The notes beneath the pieces were generated by a model. The model was not told the DNA's origin. It saw only the letters and a program-made list of their open reading frames with translations, and did not search any database. From positions 1-39,478 of the IMG/VR virus record IMGVR_UViG_3300019764_000011: a stretch of 39,478 nucleotides of DNA, one strand, 5' to 3'. Positions 1-7,282 of the stretch are shown one piece after another. The stretch's first letter is position 1. Each line of letters opens with the position of its first letter. The DNA comes from a virus. The translations under genes were made by a program, and so were the position numbers.

Positions 1-69
1 AAATATGTATTTAATTCTATTGTTTGCAGCATCGTACACATTTAGAGCGGAATTATACTTCCTCTTCAT
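1..69 (-). CDS. Partial CDS, possible phage PAPS reductase-family protein (N-terminus only)
   Basis: Only the first 23 codons lie in the window; the frame is open at the left edge. The ATG is preceded by a good ribosome site (AAGGGG, 5 nt spacing). The visible segment NVYDAANNRIKYIF resembles the start of phage phosphoadenosine-phosphosulfate reductase-like proteins, in which a short helix ending in a 'RI.YIF' pattern precedes the PP-loop SGGKDS. The PP-loop itself is outside the window, so this assignment is recall of a pattern and is weak. It is the next gene after a terminator that closes the head-protein operon. If the window were a closed circle, this frame would stop three codons after the junction, which argues that it is a truncated larger gene or else a 26-residue peptide. 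Confidence 0.4.
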   Translation of the reverse strand, partial: MKRKYNSALNVYDAANNRIKYIF

Positions 70-80
70 AAATACCCCTT

Positions 81-114
81 AAATAAAAATCCCCGTATTA
101 ACGATACAGGGATT
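81..114 (-). terminator. Intrinsic terminator after the head morphogenesis gene
   Basis: On the minus strand an imperfect hairpin (arms AATCCC.GTAT and ATAC.GGGATT with one internal mismatch and a 5-nt loop, 88-114) is followed by a T-rich stretch (TTTATTT). It lies about 30 nt after the stop of the Mu F-like gene. Confidence 0.65.
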
Positions 115-146
115 ATGCGTTAGCGCTATTCTTATGTCAACTGTTT

Positions 147-1376
147 TTAGCGCAACAACTCCAACGCCATAGGTTTGCGCGACTCAAGATCAAACAACTG
201 ATCAGCCGTGTACTTGCCGTCAATATACATCTGAGCGCGCTCTTTGCTATCGAAGAATGAATCAAGAAATTCACGATTTCCTCGCCGCTTTTGCTCTGCA
301 ACAAATCCAGCCAGCGTCGTTTCGCTGGTTTCTCCTCGCAACCGTTCCATAAATTGTGTTATCTGTAAGTTTGTCAAGCCCTCTTTCTCTAGCGCGTCTT
401 GTATCTGCGCCGGAGATGCTTTCTTAGCACCAGCAAAATACTTAATCTTGCCGTCATCTTGCTTGATGCCTATATTGCCCGTGCCAAGTACTTCACCCCA
501 CGGCTTCATTACTAGCTGAATCATCGAGCGGCATCGTAAATGCCTTGGCACTGGCGGGAAGTCATCGTAGTTCGGAAGAACAGTGTCTTTATATTTTAGC
601 GCTATCGACTTACATATAGCAGAGATGCGATTGTCAAATACTGCTACATTGCGATAGCCACGGATCAGGTCTTCATTAGCCTGAGCGGTTAGTCTAGCCG
701 CCTGATTTCCTGCGCTATTAACCGCCGTTCTAGTTATCGAGTCGATGCTGGATCGACTAATTGATTCAGCCGCTTTTTTGTTTTTCTTGTTGAATATAGA
801 TCTAATGATTTGCTGGTTAGATGCTGTTTTGCCGTTGAACAGTGACCGCAACGAGTCTTTCATCCGCTGACGTTCCGATGCCGGAATCCCTTTGAGCAAG
901 TTATTCAGCGTGCCACTTAACCTATCGCCAAGCGACAACTCGCTATTCATTGTTGCAGCGTACACCGATGCACCGGATACACCAGCGAACAAAAGGACGA
1001 TAGGCAACCCATCAAACGTTTCCTCTGCTGCTTTGTTGTAAATATTCTCTTGCGCGTACTTCGCTTCGTATTCGCTGAACTCAATCATTGATTCGTCGAT
1101 ATACTGGAACGTCTCGTCGTAGAACGGTAATCTATACTCATATATCAGATCAACGACTTCATCGACGACTCGACGAAACTTACGCTTAGTGGGCGTGTTG
1201 TCATTATCGTAAGCTTCGCGCAGCTTTTCGATATTAGCGACTAAGATGTTCCGCGACTCTGGATAAGCCTTAGCAATCCGTTCAAGCGCTTGATTAGCAA
1301 CGTGCGCACCGTACCTGTTGCGATAGTGAGCATGACTCACTGATAGCATGAAGATCTCTTGTGATAGTGTTGTCAT
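147..1376 (-). CDS. Phage head morphogenesis protein (Mu gpF / SPP1 gp7-like minor head protein)
   Basis: 409 residues. The C-terminal half carries the family signature: a 'VFDNRISAICKSI' segment (around residues 248-260) followed by 'PPVPRHLRCRSMI' (around 275-287), matching the conserved Asp-x-Arg-x-x-x-x-Cys and P-P-x-H-x-x-C-R pattern of the phage head morphogenesis domain. Proteins of this family are minor components of the procapsid, associate with the portal and are ejected or help DNA delivery. The start ATG overlaps the stop of the DUF3307 gene (ATGA), so the two are translationally coupled. It is placed unusually: SPP1- and Mu-like phages put it next to the portal, whereas here it ends the replication block and the portal is at the far end of the window. 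The domain assignment is firm; the precise role is inferred. Confidence 0.88.
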   Translation of the reverse strand: MTTLSQEIFMLSVSHAHYRNRYGAHVANQALERIAKAYPESRNILVANIEKLREAYDNDNTPTKRKFRRVVDEVVDLIYEYRLPFYDETFQYIDESMIEFSEYEAKYAQENIYNKAAEETFDGLPIVLLFAGVSGASVYAATMNSELSLGDRLSGTLNNLLKGIPASERQRMKDSLRSLFNGKTASNQQIIRSIFNKKNKKAAESISRSSIDSITRTAVNSAGNQAARLTAQANEDLIRGYRNVAVFDNRISAICKSIALKYKDTVLPNYDDFPPVPRHLRCRSMIQLVMKPWGEVLGTGNIGIKQDDGKIKYFAGAKKASPAQIQDALEKEGLTNLQITQFMERLRGETSETTLAGFVAEQKRRGNREFLDSFFDSKERAQMYIDGKYTADQLFDLESRKPMALELLR

Positions 1377-1747
1377 GCGCTCACCCCCACAACAGCAAAG
1401 ATTATTAAATAGTGCGTTAAGTGATGAACCATCTGATCAAAACCAAGAGCCCACCAGAATTTCGGATTGTCTTGCTTGTACCTTCCTAATAGTTTTGGAG
1501 ACGCTTTAATACGATCCATTGCAAAATGAATAACAAAATCAAATAAAGCTGCTAAAATAGCAACATAAAACCCAAAATAAAAACAAATAAAAAAAGTAAT
1601 TAAAGAGTGAACCGCACAGTGCGCCGATAATGGCGCAACCCATCCAGACTCTTTAAATTTTCCTAGCATATATTTATTTTGCAGAGGGTAATCTGCAATT
1701 AAGTGCTTGATTTGAAATGCAAAAAGCATAAGTATAAGTGTTGTCAT
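1373..1747 (-). CDS. DUF3307-family integral membrane protein
   Basis: 124 residues. The sequence has an N-terminal hydrophobic helix, the motif IKHLIADYPLQ, two central hydrophobic segments (around 45-75) and a C-terminal helix preceded by KFWWALGFDQMVHHLTHY. The F/L-KH-x-x-AD-x-PLQ and D-Q-x-x-H-x-x-T-H-Y patterns are those I associate with DUF3307, a family of small His-rich membrane proteins found in phages and bacteria, with no established function. The conserved His and Asp residues facing the membrane could bind metal. It overlaps the next gene by 4 nt (ATGA) and has its own extended -10 promoter just after the terminator that closes the protease gene. Confidence 0.7.
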   Translation of the reverse strand: MTTLILMLFAFQIKHLIADYPLQNKYMLGKFKESGWVAPLSAHCAVHSLITFFICFYFGFYVAILAALFDFVIHFAMDRIKASPKLLGRYKQDNPKFWWALGFDQMVHHLTHYLIIFAVVGVSA

Positions 1748-1774
1748 GTCTCAACTCACTAATGTTAATAATGT

Positions 1775-1783
1775 ATTGTAGCA
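1775..1783 (-). promoter_or_regulatory. Extended -10 promoter for the DUF3307/head gene pair
   Basis: Minus-strand TGC-TACAAT, 28 nt upstream of the DUF3307 ATG, directly abutting the T-run of the preceding terminator. There is no recognisable -35 (CCGCCT at 17-nt spacing, inside the terminator stem). It is one of a series of TGN-TAYAAT sites in this window. Confidence 0.5.
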
Positions 1784-1803
1784 AAAAAACCGCCCGTAGG
1801 CGG
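1783..1803 (-). terminator. Intrinsic terminator after the HslV-like gene
   Basis: Minus-strand perfect 5-bp stem CCGCC/GGCGG closed by a TACG (UNCG-type) tetraloop and followed by seven T residues; it lies 12 nt after the HslV-like stop codon. Confidence 0.9.
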
Positions 1804-1814
1804 ATGTCTCGTTA

Positions 1815-2246
1815 TCATCCTATCGTGTAAGTCTTAATCGTTCCACCCGTGTACGGATCACGCTTAGCAGCAATACACACAGCATCATACGCGCTAAGAC
1901 CTGAATCCATTGCGCCGATTGCAAACAGCGAACCGCTACCGATGGCGTATATTTCCCCGTTTACCACCTGATCTGAGATTACAGTCCCATCATCATCAAA
2001 AGCAGCAATTAATACCTCATTTTCTGGCGTTATAACAAACGCTGCCGTAGCGTCAATTTTCGTTGTCTTGTGTCCATTGAAAAACAATTCAATCAGCGTA
2101 TCGAACTGAGTAGTAGAACCTGAGAAAAAGAATTTATACCCCTCTGCCTCGATCTTTTTATCGAACTCAACGTTTACTATCGTATCTCCTCTCGTTGCCT
2201 GACTATCATACGCTATCTGATTGTTTTTGTATGCTATTGTTGTCAT
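1815..2246 (-). CDS. HslV/proteasome-beta-like N-terminal threonine hydrolase
   Basis: 143 residues from the chosen ATG at 2246. That ATG has an AGGTGG ribosome site 5 nt upstream, whereas an in-frame GTG three codons earlier would bury the nucleophile. After Met removal the protein starts T-T-I, as HslV does. It then shows DSQATRGDT (HslV: DGQATLGNT, containing the catalytic Asp), Lys at mature position 29-30 matching HslV Lys33, and a C-terminal YAIGSGSLFAIGAMDSGLSA block matching the HslV AIGSGG...A segment. The fold is therefore Ntn-hydrolase, and the catalytic Thr/Asp/Lys set is visible. No HslU-type ATPase is encoded in the window. The protein could work with host HslU, act alone on unfolded or small substrates, or process phage proteins. 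It follows the sliding clamp and is separated from it by a hairpin. Confidence 0.82.
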   Translation of the reverse strand: MTTIAYKNNQIAYDSQATRGDTIVNVEFDKKIEAEGYKFFFSGSTTQFDTLIELFFNGHKTTKIDATAAFVITPENEVLIAAFDDDGTVISDQVVNGEIYAIGSGSLFAIGAMDSGLSAYDAVCIAAKRDPYTGGTIKTYTIG

Positions 2247-2257
2247 TCGCACCACCT

Positions 2258-2277
2258 AAAAGCGCCCCGTAGGGCGC
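2258..2277 (-). terminator. Hairpin between sliding clamp and HslV-like gene
   Basis: Minus-strand 6-bp stem GCGCCC/GGGCGC with a TACG loop, followed by only four T residues that run straight into the AGGTGG ribosome site of the protease gene. It could be an attenuating terminator or a 5'-end stabiliser. It lies 9 nt after the clamp stop. Confidence 0.6.
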
Positions 2278-2285
2278 GTTGATTG

Positions 2286-3371
2286 TTATAGACGCATTGG
2301 CATTAGAACCGCAGTAAACTTGCCCTCGTCAATACGAGCAGAGTTTGAACCATCTGATAATTGAATAATAGTTGAGTCAGATTCAATAGCGCTGATAGCG
2401 TCTTGAACATAAACACCATTAAACCCTATATCCATATTGTCGCCGTCGATGTTGCAAGGAATTTCTTCAAACGCCTCTTCTTGTTGCTGGTTCGATGCGG
2501 TAATACGAAGCGAGTCGGTATCGAATGATAGCTTAATCCCTTTGTATGTCTGGTTAGCCAATGGCATAGCGCGCTTCACTGCGTTAACTAGATCAACCGT
2601 TGACATCTCTGCACTAACTGAACAATTCGACGGGATGACTCGTTTGTAGTCCGGGTACTTGCCATCAATGAGCTTGGTTTTCAACATCATAGAGGATGTT
2701 TCAACTTTCAAATAGTTGCTGGTCACTTCAATAGTGCCATCAAAGCCCTTACTAATCATTTTAGCAATATCAGATACGGCTGTTCGCGGAACGATTGACT
2801 GTTTCTCAAAATGAGTATCAGCGTCAACAGTGTACATTGACATTCTGTGCCCATCTGTAGCAACGATAGTTAACCCAGACTCTGATACATCAAACAGCAT
2901 ACCGTTTAGGAAGTAGCGAACATCTTGCTGGGCCATAGATGGTGAAACCTTACTAATGCCTCGCGCCAATTCAGCAATATCAACGTTAATTGATTGTGGA
3001 TTATCGCCCATGCTATTTGATTCGGGAAAATCTTTGGCAGGTAGCGTTGACAATTTCCAACGGCTGCGGCCTGACTTGATAGTGGCTTCTGCACCTTTCA
3101 GTTCCAACGAAATATCTTTTGATGAGTCTGCGTTTTTAGCAAAATCTAGCAACTTGCGCGCAGGTACTGTGACACTTCCAGACTCGCCAACTGTTGATTC
3201 AATAGTTACTGATTTCTCAATCTCTAGGTTTGTTCCTGTGATTGTGAGCTTTCCGCCATCTGCAACAATCAAAACATTCTGCAAGATTGGCATTGTAGAC
3301 TTCGACTCAACAGCGCTTGTGACAAACGCCATAGCTGATGATAGATCTGATTGCGATACTGTAAATTTCAT
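2286..3371 (-). CDS. dnaN: DNA polymerase III beta subunit (sliding clamp)
   Basis: 361 residues, close to the usual 366. The N-terminus MKFTVSQSDL, the domain-one block STMPILQNVLI, VPARKLLDF, the ATDGHRM motif in domain two and the C-terminal TAVLMPMRL are all diagnostic of bacterial beta clamps, and the last strongly resembles gammaproteobacterial DnaN. The protein should form a dimeric ring tethering polymerase to DNA, with the usual peptide-binding cleft. It lies downstream of two small unknown genes whose stop/start codons overlap (ATGA), forming one translational unit. No polymerase or clamp loader is in the window, so it either serves a polymerase encoded elsewhere or redirects host Pol III. 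The ring must then be loaded by the host loader. Confidence 0.95.
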   Translation of the reverse strand: MKFTVSQSDLSSAMAFVTSAVESKSTMPILQNVLIVADGGKLTITGTNLEIEKSVTIESTVGESGSVTVPARKLLDFAKNADSSKDISLELKGAEATIKSGRSRWKLSTLPAKDFPESNSMGDNPQSINVDIAELARGISKVSPSMAQQDVRYFLNGMLFDVSESGLTIVATDGHRMSMYTVDADTHFEKQSIVPRTAVSDIAKMISKGFDGTIEVTSNYLKVETSSMMLKTKLIDGKYPDYKRVIPSNCSVSAEMSTVDLVNAVKRAMPLANQTYKGIKLSFDTDSLRITASNQQQEEAFEEIPCNIDGDNMDIGFNGVYVQDAISAIESDSTIIQLSDGSNSARIDEGKFTAVLMPMRL

Positions 3372-3535
3372 TTACTTTCCTCTTTCTGTTGTTCTATTTT
3401 GCGGCGACGCGATTCTTTTTGCATGGCTTCTGCTAGCTTGAATGACATTTTAGCCACAACGTCGCTAGAACCTGTTGGATATATGGCTATCAGCGAAGGC
3501 ATAGCTGCTATGGCATAATCCTCTAATGTCTTCAT
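3368..3535 (-). CDS. Small hypothetical protein coupled to the sliding clamp
   Basis: 55 residues (MKTLEDYAIAAMPSL to EQQKEESK). Its ATG overlaps the stop of the upstream gene and its stop overlaps the dnaN ATG, both as ATGA, so three genes are translationally chained. The N-terminal half is mildly hydrophobic (IAAMPSLIAIYP); the C-terminal half is a charged helix (AEAMQKESRRRKIEQQKEE). I recognise no family. Its position suggests a role linked to clamp expression or replication, but that is inference only. Confidence 0.72.
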   Translation of the reverse strand: MKTLEDYAIAAMPSLIAIYPTGSSDVVAKMSFKLAEAMQKESRRRKIEQQKEESK

Positions 3536-3981
3536 ACCATCGTTCCTTGCGATTTGAATTTATATGCAGCATCATAAGCATTGGCTCGCTGAATGTTGTT
3601 CATTGCCACTGTTTCCACTGGTGGCTCGATATAGAACGTGCTGCAAAGCGTTTCTACGCTCATGCCGTCATCAAGGCAGGCCTCCATGAGCTGGAAATCC
3701 TGCGCCGTCATGCCATCTTCTTGGTTCGTTGCGCTCAGTTGCCGCGCTCGCGTGATAAGCTGACTCATCGAGCAATTAAGCCACTCAGTCAGCTCTTCCG
3801 GCTCGCAGCGATTGAACATAATGCGTATCACTGCATCTTGCGATGGAGTGAACGGCGTTGTTTTATTATATGCCCCTTTTTCGATTAACTCCACATACTG
3901 ATTAGCTGCTCTAACTGTTTCAGTATCTGATCCTGAATCTACAGCGCGCTTAAGCGCTGTGTATGGTGCTAGTTCGTTCAT
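3532..3981 (-). CDS. Hypothetical protein upstream of the sliding clamp
   Basis: 149 residues, predicted to be mostly helical, with no family recognised. A central segment (SQDAVIRIMFNRCEPEELTEWLNCSMSQLITRARQL, split by a short turn) has the helix-turn-helix-like spacing of a small DNA-binding domain, and a second helical repeat follows (EACLDDGMSVETLCSTFYI), as if the protein had two related sensing or HTH modules. It opens the clamp operon after the terminator that closes phoH. Function unknown. Confidence 0.7.
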   Translation of the reverse strand: MNELAPYTALKRAVDSGSDTETVRAANQYVELIEKGAYNKTTPFTPSQDAVIRIMFNRCEPEELTEWLNCSMSQLITRARQLSATNQEDGMTAQDFQLMEACLDDGMSVETLCSTFYIEPPVETVAMNNIQRANAYDAAYKFKSQGTMV

Positions 3982-4007
3982 GTGTTGGCTACCTCGTTAC
4001 TGCACAT

Positions 4008-4040
4008 AAAAAGCCCTACGTTATTTATTAACTGTAGGGC
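4008..4040 (-). terminator. Intrinsic terminator after phoH
   Basis: Minus-strand hairpin with outer 7-bp stem GCCCTAC/GTAGGGC, one bulged A and an inner GTTA/TAAC stem, followed by five T residues. It lies 27 nt after the PhoH stop. Confidence 0.88.
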
Positions 4041-4066
4041 CATGTTACTAAATAAAAATCAACGTG

Positions 4067-4822
4067 TCAAACAAAACCTAATTCTATTTCACGTTTAATC
4101 ATTCGCTGTATTCTACCGGATCGCACAATGTCATCTAACGAGTAAAACTCGGTAATTGACGTATCACCCATCCCATCCATTACTTTGATCCAATCTTGTA
4201 GTCCACTTTTATCGCTAGACTTCTTAACTAAGTCATTCTGGCCGACATCGCCGCACATAATGTATCTACAGTTTTTCCCTCCGCGACTGTAAATAGTGCG
4301 TATCTCACCATATGTCATGTTTTGTACTTCATCCATAACAACAATAGCATTATCCCACGTCACGCCACGCTCGTTTGATGTTGTCTCGAATTTAACTTTG
4401 CCAATATCTAGCAGATTTTCAAATATTTTATCGTGATTTAGATTAAACACATCCTGCATCAGTCCGTAATATGGCTTTGCGTAAACCATGTTTTTATCCG
4501 TTTCATCGCCAGGCTTGAATCCCGTATCCCTTGTTTCAACGGCGCTACGAACGATTATTAACTTGTCATATTCTGGAACATCGTGATCTAGAACATCAAC
4601 AAATCCGCATCGGATAGCTAGAAATGTTTTACCGGTTCCGGGATAGCCAAACAATCCAAACGTGTCGCAATCCGTATTTAGATATGACTCGATAAACGTC
4701 GCTTGGTTTTCTGATTTAGGGCTAAATGAGCAAAGGTCTTTTAAGTCGAACTTTTTTCTATTAATAAAAGTCGGATGACAGTCTAAATCATAGTCTCTGT
4801 GCTTGTTTGCGTGTTTACCCAT
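4067..4822 (-). CDS. phoH: PhoH-like P-loop ATPase
   Basis: 251 residues from the ATG at 4822, which has a GAGG site upstream; a longer frame reaching 4870 is unlikely. Walker A GYPGTGKT at residues 59-66, the PhoH signature RSAVET...GFKPGDETDK around 92-110, and Walker B IVVMDEVQN at 160-168 are all present. These are hallmarks of the helicase-like PhoH family, common in marine and other phages. The biochemical role in phage infection is not settled; RNA or nucleotide metabolism has been suggested. The start overlaps the end of the DUF5675 gene by 8 nt, and the terminator at 4008-4040 closes the unit. Confidence 0.92.
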   Translation of the reverse strand: MGKHANKHRDYDLDCHPTFINRKKFDLKDLCSFSPKSENQATFIESYLNTDCDTFGLFGYPGTGKTFLAIRCGFVDVLDHDVPEYDKLIIVRSAVETRDTGFKPGDETDKNMVYAKPYYGLMQDVFNLNHDKIFENLLDIGKVKFETTSNERGVTWDNAIVVMDEVQNMTYGEIRTIYSRGGKNCRYIMCGDVGQNDLVKKSSDKSGLQDWIKVMDGMGDTSITEFYSLDDIVRSGRIQRMIKREIELGFV

Positions 4823-5282
4823 TAATCCAATCCTCATCTGCGATAGTAATAAACACTCTTTCGCCGCCATCTAAACGTAAAGATACTTTCTCATATAACG
4901 ACTGAAAAGCATTTCTACTCTGCCCAACAAATCCATTTAACATGCCTACGTTGCTGTTCTGAGTATTACCGACGAGAATACATCCCTCAGTATCATCGTC
5001 ATCATTGCCAATGTGAATATAAATATTTTCGAATCCCGGAACGTCTTGAAGTTCTAGGTGCCACTTAAACCAGCTATAACGATCACGATAGCGAACCGTC
5101 ATACCAGACAGCACCTCGCGATATTTTATCTCATATCTACCAGCCGGTATTCGAGTTTCACCTTTAATCTTGATCTTGCGCGCTTCGTCTTCGAGGGTGT
5201 AGCAATTAAATTTGCTATCGATGTAGAGAATACCGACAGTTGAGTCACCGTCGGTATTGAGTCTGTGCAGTTTGAGTTCCAT
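4815..5282 (-). CDS. DUF5675-family protein
   Basis: 155 residues from the ATG at 5282; an earlier frame up to 5396 would run into thyA and is not used. The sequence MELKLHRLNTDGDSTVGILY...CYTLEDEARKIKIKGETRIPAGRYEIKYRE...HIGNDDDDTEGCILVG has the pattern of DUF5675. This is a small beta-rich domain in phages and secretion-associated loci with an L,D-transpeptidase-like 'IPAGRYEI...H.GN...D..GCIL.G' block, including His and Cys in the positions expected for a catalytic or vestigial site. It could act on the cell wall and is the nearest thing to a lysis enzyme in the window, but that is inference. Confidence 0.78.
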   Translation of the reverse strand: MELKLHRLNTDGDSTVGILYIDSKFNCYTLEDEARKIKIKGETRIPAGRYEIKYREVLSGMTVRYRDRYSWFKWHLELQDVPGFENIYIHIGNDDDDTEGCILVGNTQNSNVGMLNGFVGQSRNAFQSLYEKVSLRLDGGERVFITIADEDWING

Positions 5283-5312
5283 TGCTGATACTCTGTTGAT
5301 AGTGGTCGTTAG

Positions 5313-5321
5313 AGTATAGCA
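5313..5321 (-). promoter_or_regulatory. Extended -10 promoter for the DUF5675/phoH pair
   Basis: Minus-strand TGC-TATACT, 31 nt upstream of the DUF5675 ATG and just after the thyA stop. A TTGACT lies only 11 nt upstream, too close to serve as a standard -35. Confidence 0.5.
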
Positions 5322-5331
5322 TGGGCTGTAG

Positions 5332-6144
5332 TCAAACGCTGATAGGCGCTTTAATTGCCGGATGTGGGTCGTATCCAATAATAAATACATCGTCATATCT
5401 AAAATCGAACATGTTATGAAGCGCGCCGTTTATCATTAGCCGAGGATATGGCTTTGGTTTTCGCGTTAACTGTTCTTTTACTTGATCAATATGATTTAGA
5501 TAAATATGTGCATCAACGATTAGAATGCTAATTTCTCTAGCTTGCAATCCAACAAATCTAGCCAGTACTTTTGTAAAAAGCGAATAGAAGGCAATATTAA
5601 AAGGGACGCCTAAAAACATATCGCCAGATCGCTGTGTCATATGGCAATTTAAATATTTACCATCTTCAACAAAAAATTCAATTAGTACTCCGTGACATGG
5701 AGGTAGCGCCATGTGTTTTATTTCGTCTGGTTGCCACAATGATATTACATGCCTAGTTCCGTTAGGATCTTCTTTCAAGCTTTTAATGACGCTTTTGACC
5801 TGATCTACGCCTTTGCAATCCCTAAATTGCTTTCCGTACCCTTTTCCTATTGTTCCATCTTCAAGCTTCCATTCATCCCAAAAAGTATGCCCCTGCTCAT
5901 TTAGCCAACCAACATCAGTTGATCCTAAAATCACCATCCATACAAATTCATTAATCACTGCCTTGGCGTTAACGTGCTTTGTTGTCAACAGTGGAAACTC
6001 TTCCGTAATGTCGAACTTCATGTGCTGACTAAACAGCCGTCTACGCCCTGTTTTTGTTCTATCTCCGCTATCTTTTCCGTAAACAAGAACATCACGCAAA
6101 ACGCGCAGATACTCGTAATCAAACTCTTTTGTAGCGTTATGCAT
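5332..6144 (-). CDS. thyA: Thymidylate synthase (folate-dependent, ThyA type)
   Basis: 270 residues from the ATG at 6144, which overlaps the stop of the preceding gene (TAATG); a GTG four codons upstream is possible but less attractive. The enzyme methylates dUMP to dTMP using methylene-tetrahydrofolate. The catalytic Cys lies in PPCHGV (Cys150), the phosphate/dUMP site in QRSGDMFLGVPFNIA (171-185) and DAHIYLNH (211-218), and the C-terminus PISV resembles the family's closing tetrapeptide. All key residues are intact and the length is normal. It provides dTTP for phage replication and lies downstream of the primase-helicase operon. Confidence 0.96.
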   Translation of the reverse strand: MHNATKEFDYEYLRVLRDVLVYGKDSGDRTKTGRRRLFSQHMKFDITEEFPLLTTKHVNAKAVINEFVWMVILGSTDVGWLNEQGHTFWDEWKLEDGTIGKGYGKQFRDCKGVDQVKSVIKSLKEDPNGTRHVISLWQPDEIKHMALPPCHGVLIEFFVEDGKYLNCHMTQRSGDMFLGVPFNIAFYSLFTKVLARFVGLQAREISILIVDAHIYLNHIDQVKEQLTRKPKPYPRLMINGALHNMFDFRYDDVFIIGYDPHPAIKAPISV

Positions 6145-6338
6145 TAATACCCCCACTCCATCATGCCGCTTTCATGAAGGGCATTCATCGCTACTTCATC
6201 AGCCTCTTTATCTGACAACCCCTCCCATGTTTCAACGTCACATATTGTAAATTCGCATTTTGAACCAATCCAGTTTGCTTTAACGTAACCAATTACATAC
6301 CCACCTTCAACCACTGTATTTTCTGTTATTTTTGGCAT
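6144..6338 (-). CDS. Small hypothetical protein upstream of thyA
   Basis: 64 residues, with no recognised family. The N-terminus (TENTVVEGGYVIGYVKANWIGSKCEFTICDVE) looks like a small beta sheet; the C-terminus is a helix rich in Glu and Ala with a MMEWGY end. It is acidic. It is tightly packed between its neighbours: the start is 2 nt from the upstream stop and the stop overlaps the thyA ATG. Confidence 0.7.
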   Translation of the reverse strand: MPKITENTVVEGGYVIGYVKANWIGSKCEFTICDVETWEGLSDKEADEVAMNALHESGMMEWGY

Positions 6339-6339
6339 A

Positions 6340-6768
6340 TTACTCTTCTCCTGTGTTCACACTAACACTAATACCAAGCTCATCAGCTCGACGCTTAATT
6401 TCTTTGATTGCTCGTTCTCGTTGTGAATCAAATAGTGCTTTAGATTGTTTTACAATGTCTGAAACAATTTCTTCAACAGATAATCCATCCCAATGTGGTT
6501 GATAAGTGAATATCCATTCGTCATCAAATCCATAACGAACATCAACCATGTAAAATTCAAAAACAACATTATTACCTAAAATTTTTATATCAAATTTATC
6601 TTCGTTTGGATATGGGTCGTATCCGCAATCAAGCAAATCATAATGAATTTCATCTTCTAGTCCGTTGTTATCAATATAATCCGAAATCTCATTCCTCAAT
6701 TTCCGCATATCAGCAATAAGCTCTGATCTAGCTTTTTCGTATTCGTTGTATTTTTGTAGTAGGCTCAT
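6340..6768 (-). CDS. Hypothetical acidic helical/beta protein
   Basis: 142 residues, family not recognised. An N-terminal coiled-coil-like helix (YEKARSELIADMRKLRNEISDYI) precedes a beta-rich middle segment (FDIKILGNNVVFEFYMVDVRYGFDDEWIFTY, broken by turns) and a long C-terminal charged helix (SKALFDSQRERAIKEIKRRADELG). It begins at the last base of the upstream stop and lies in the primase-thyA operon. Confidence 0.72.
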   Translation of the reverse strand: MSLLQKYNEYEKARSELIADMRKLRNEISDYIDNNGLEDEIHYDLLDCGYDPYPNEDKFDIKILGNNVVFEFYMVDVRYGFDDEWIFTYQPHWDGLSVEEIVSDIVKQSKALFDSQRERAIKEIKRRADELGISVSVNTGEE

Positions 6769-7277
6769 TATTCACCGCCGTGTTTTGCTTGATACTCTTG
6801 CAAAGCTTTTTTGCAGGCTTCTGATGATGTTAATCCTTGAGCGCTAACAATCACTTCTCTATTAGGGTTGGTTTCTCTGTTATGTGTGCAAAGCCATGCC
6901 ATCCATTCAGTTGATCTCGTCCTTGCAATCTCAACATAAAGAAACGGATACGTATTTTCTAGGTGTTCGGCTAGATCAATAAATTCCATCACTGGTTGTG
7001 TTTCACTATCGAATTCAATCTTAGATTCAACTCGTTCAATATACTTTTGTTGCTGATCCATTACATCGATTGGTTTCTCGAACATCACCATTCCTCCTAG
7101 TTTTTCTTCAATACGCTCCAATTCATCGATCACAACATCATACGATGTTTTACATCTGACCTCACTAACAACTCTCATGCAAGAAATAACAGCATTTTTA
7201 ATCGCGTTATCAACATCTTCCTGAGTGTATATAGGATCTTCACTGTAGTTGTATTTTTCCATAGCATCATTATCCAT
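6768..7277 (-). CDS. Hypothetical protein after the primase-helicase
   Basis: 169 residues from the ATG at 7277 (GGGGTGA about 6 nt upstream); a GTG at 7286 would overlap the primase stop. The N-terminus is helical with YTQEDVDNAIKNAV, and the C-terminus (TEWMAWLCTHNRETNPNREVI, then SSEACKKALQEYQ) resembles small phage domains in which a 'W.A......ACR.AL' pattern ends the protein. No function can be assigned. It is co-transcribed with the primase-helicase. Confidence 0.72.
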   Translation of the reverse strand: MDNDAMEKYNYSEDPIYTQEDVDNAIKNAVISCMRVVSEVRCKTSYDVVIDELERIEEKLGGMVMFEKPIDVMDQQQKYIERVESKIEFDSETQPVMEFIDLAEHLENTYPFLYVEIARTRSTEWMAWLCTHNRETNPNREVIVSAQGLTSSEACKKALQEYQAKHGGE

Positions 7278-7282
7278 TCTAA

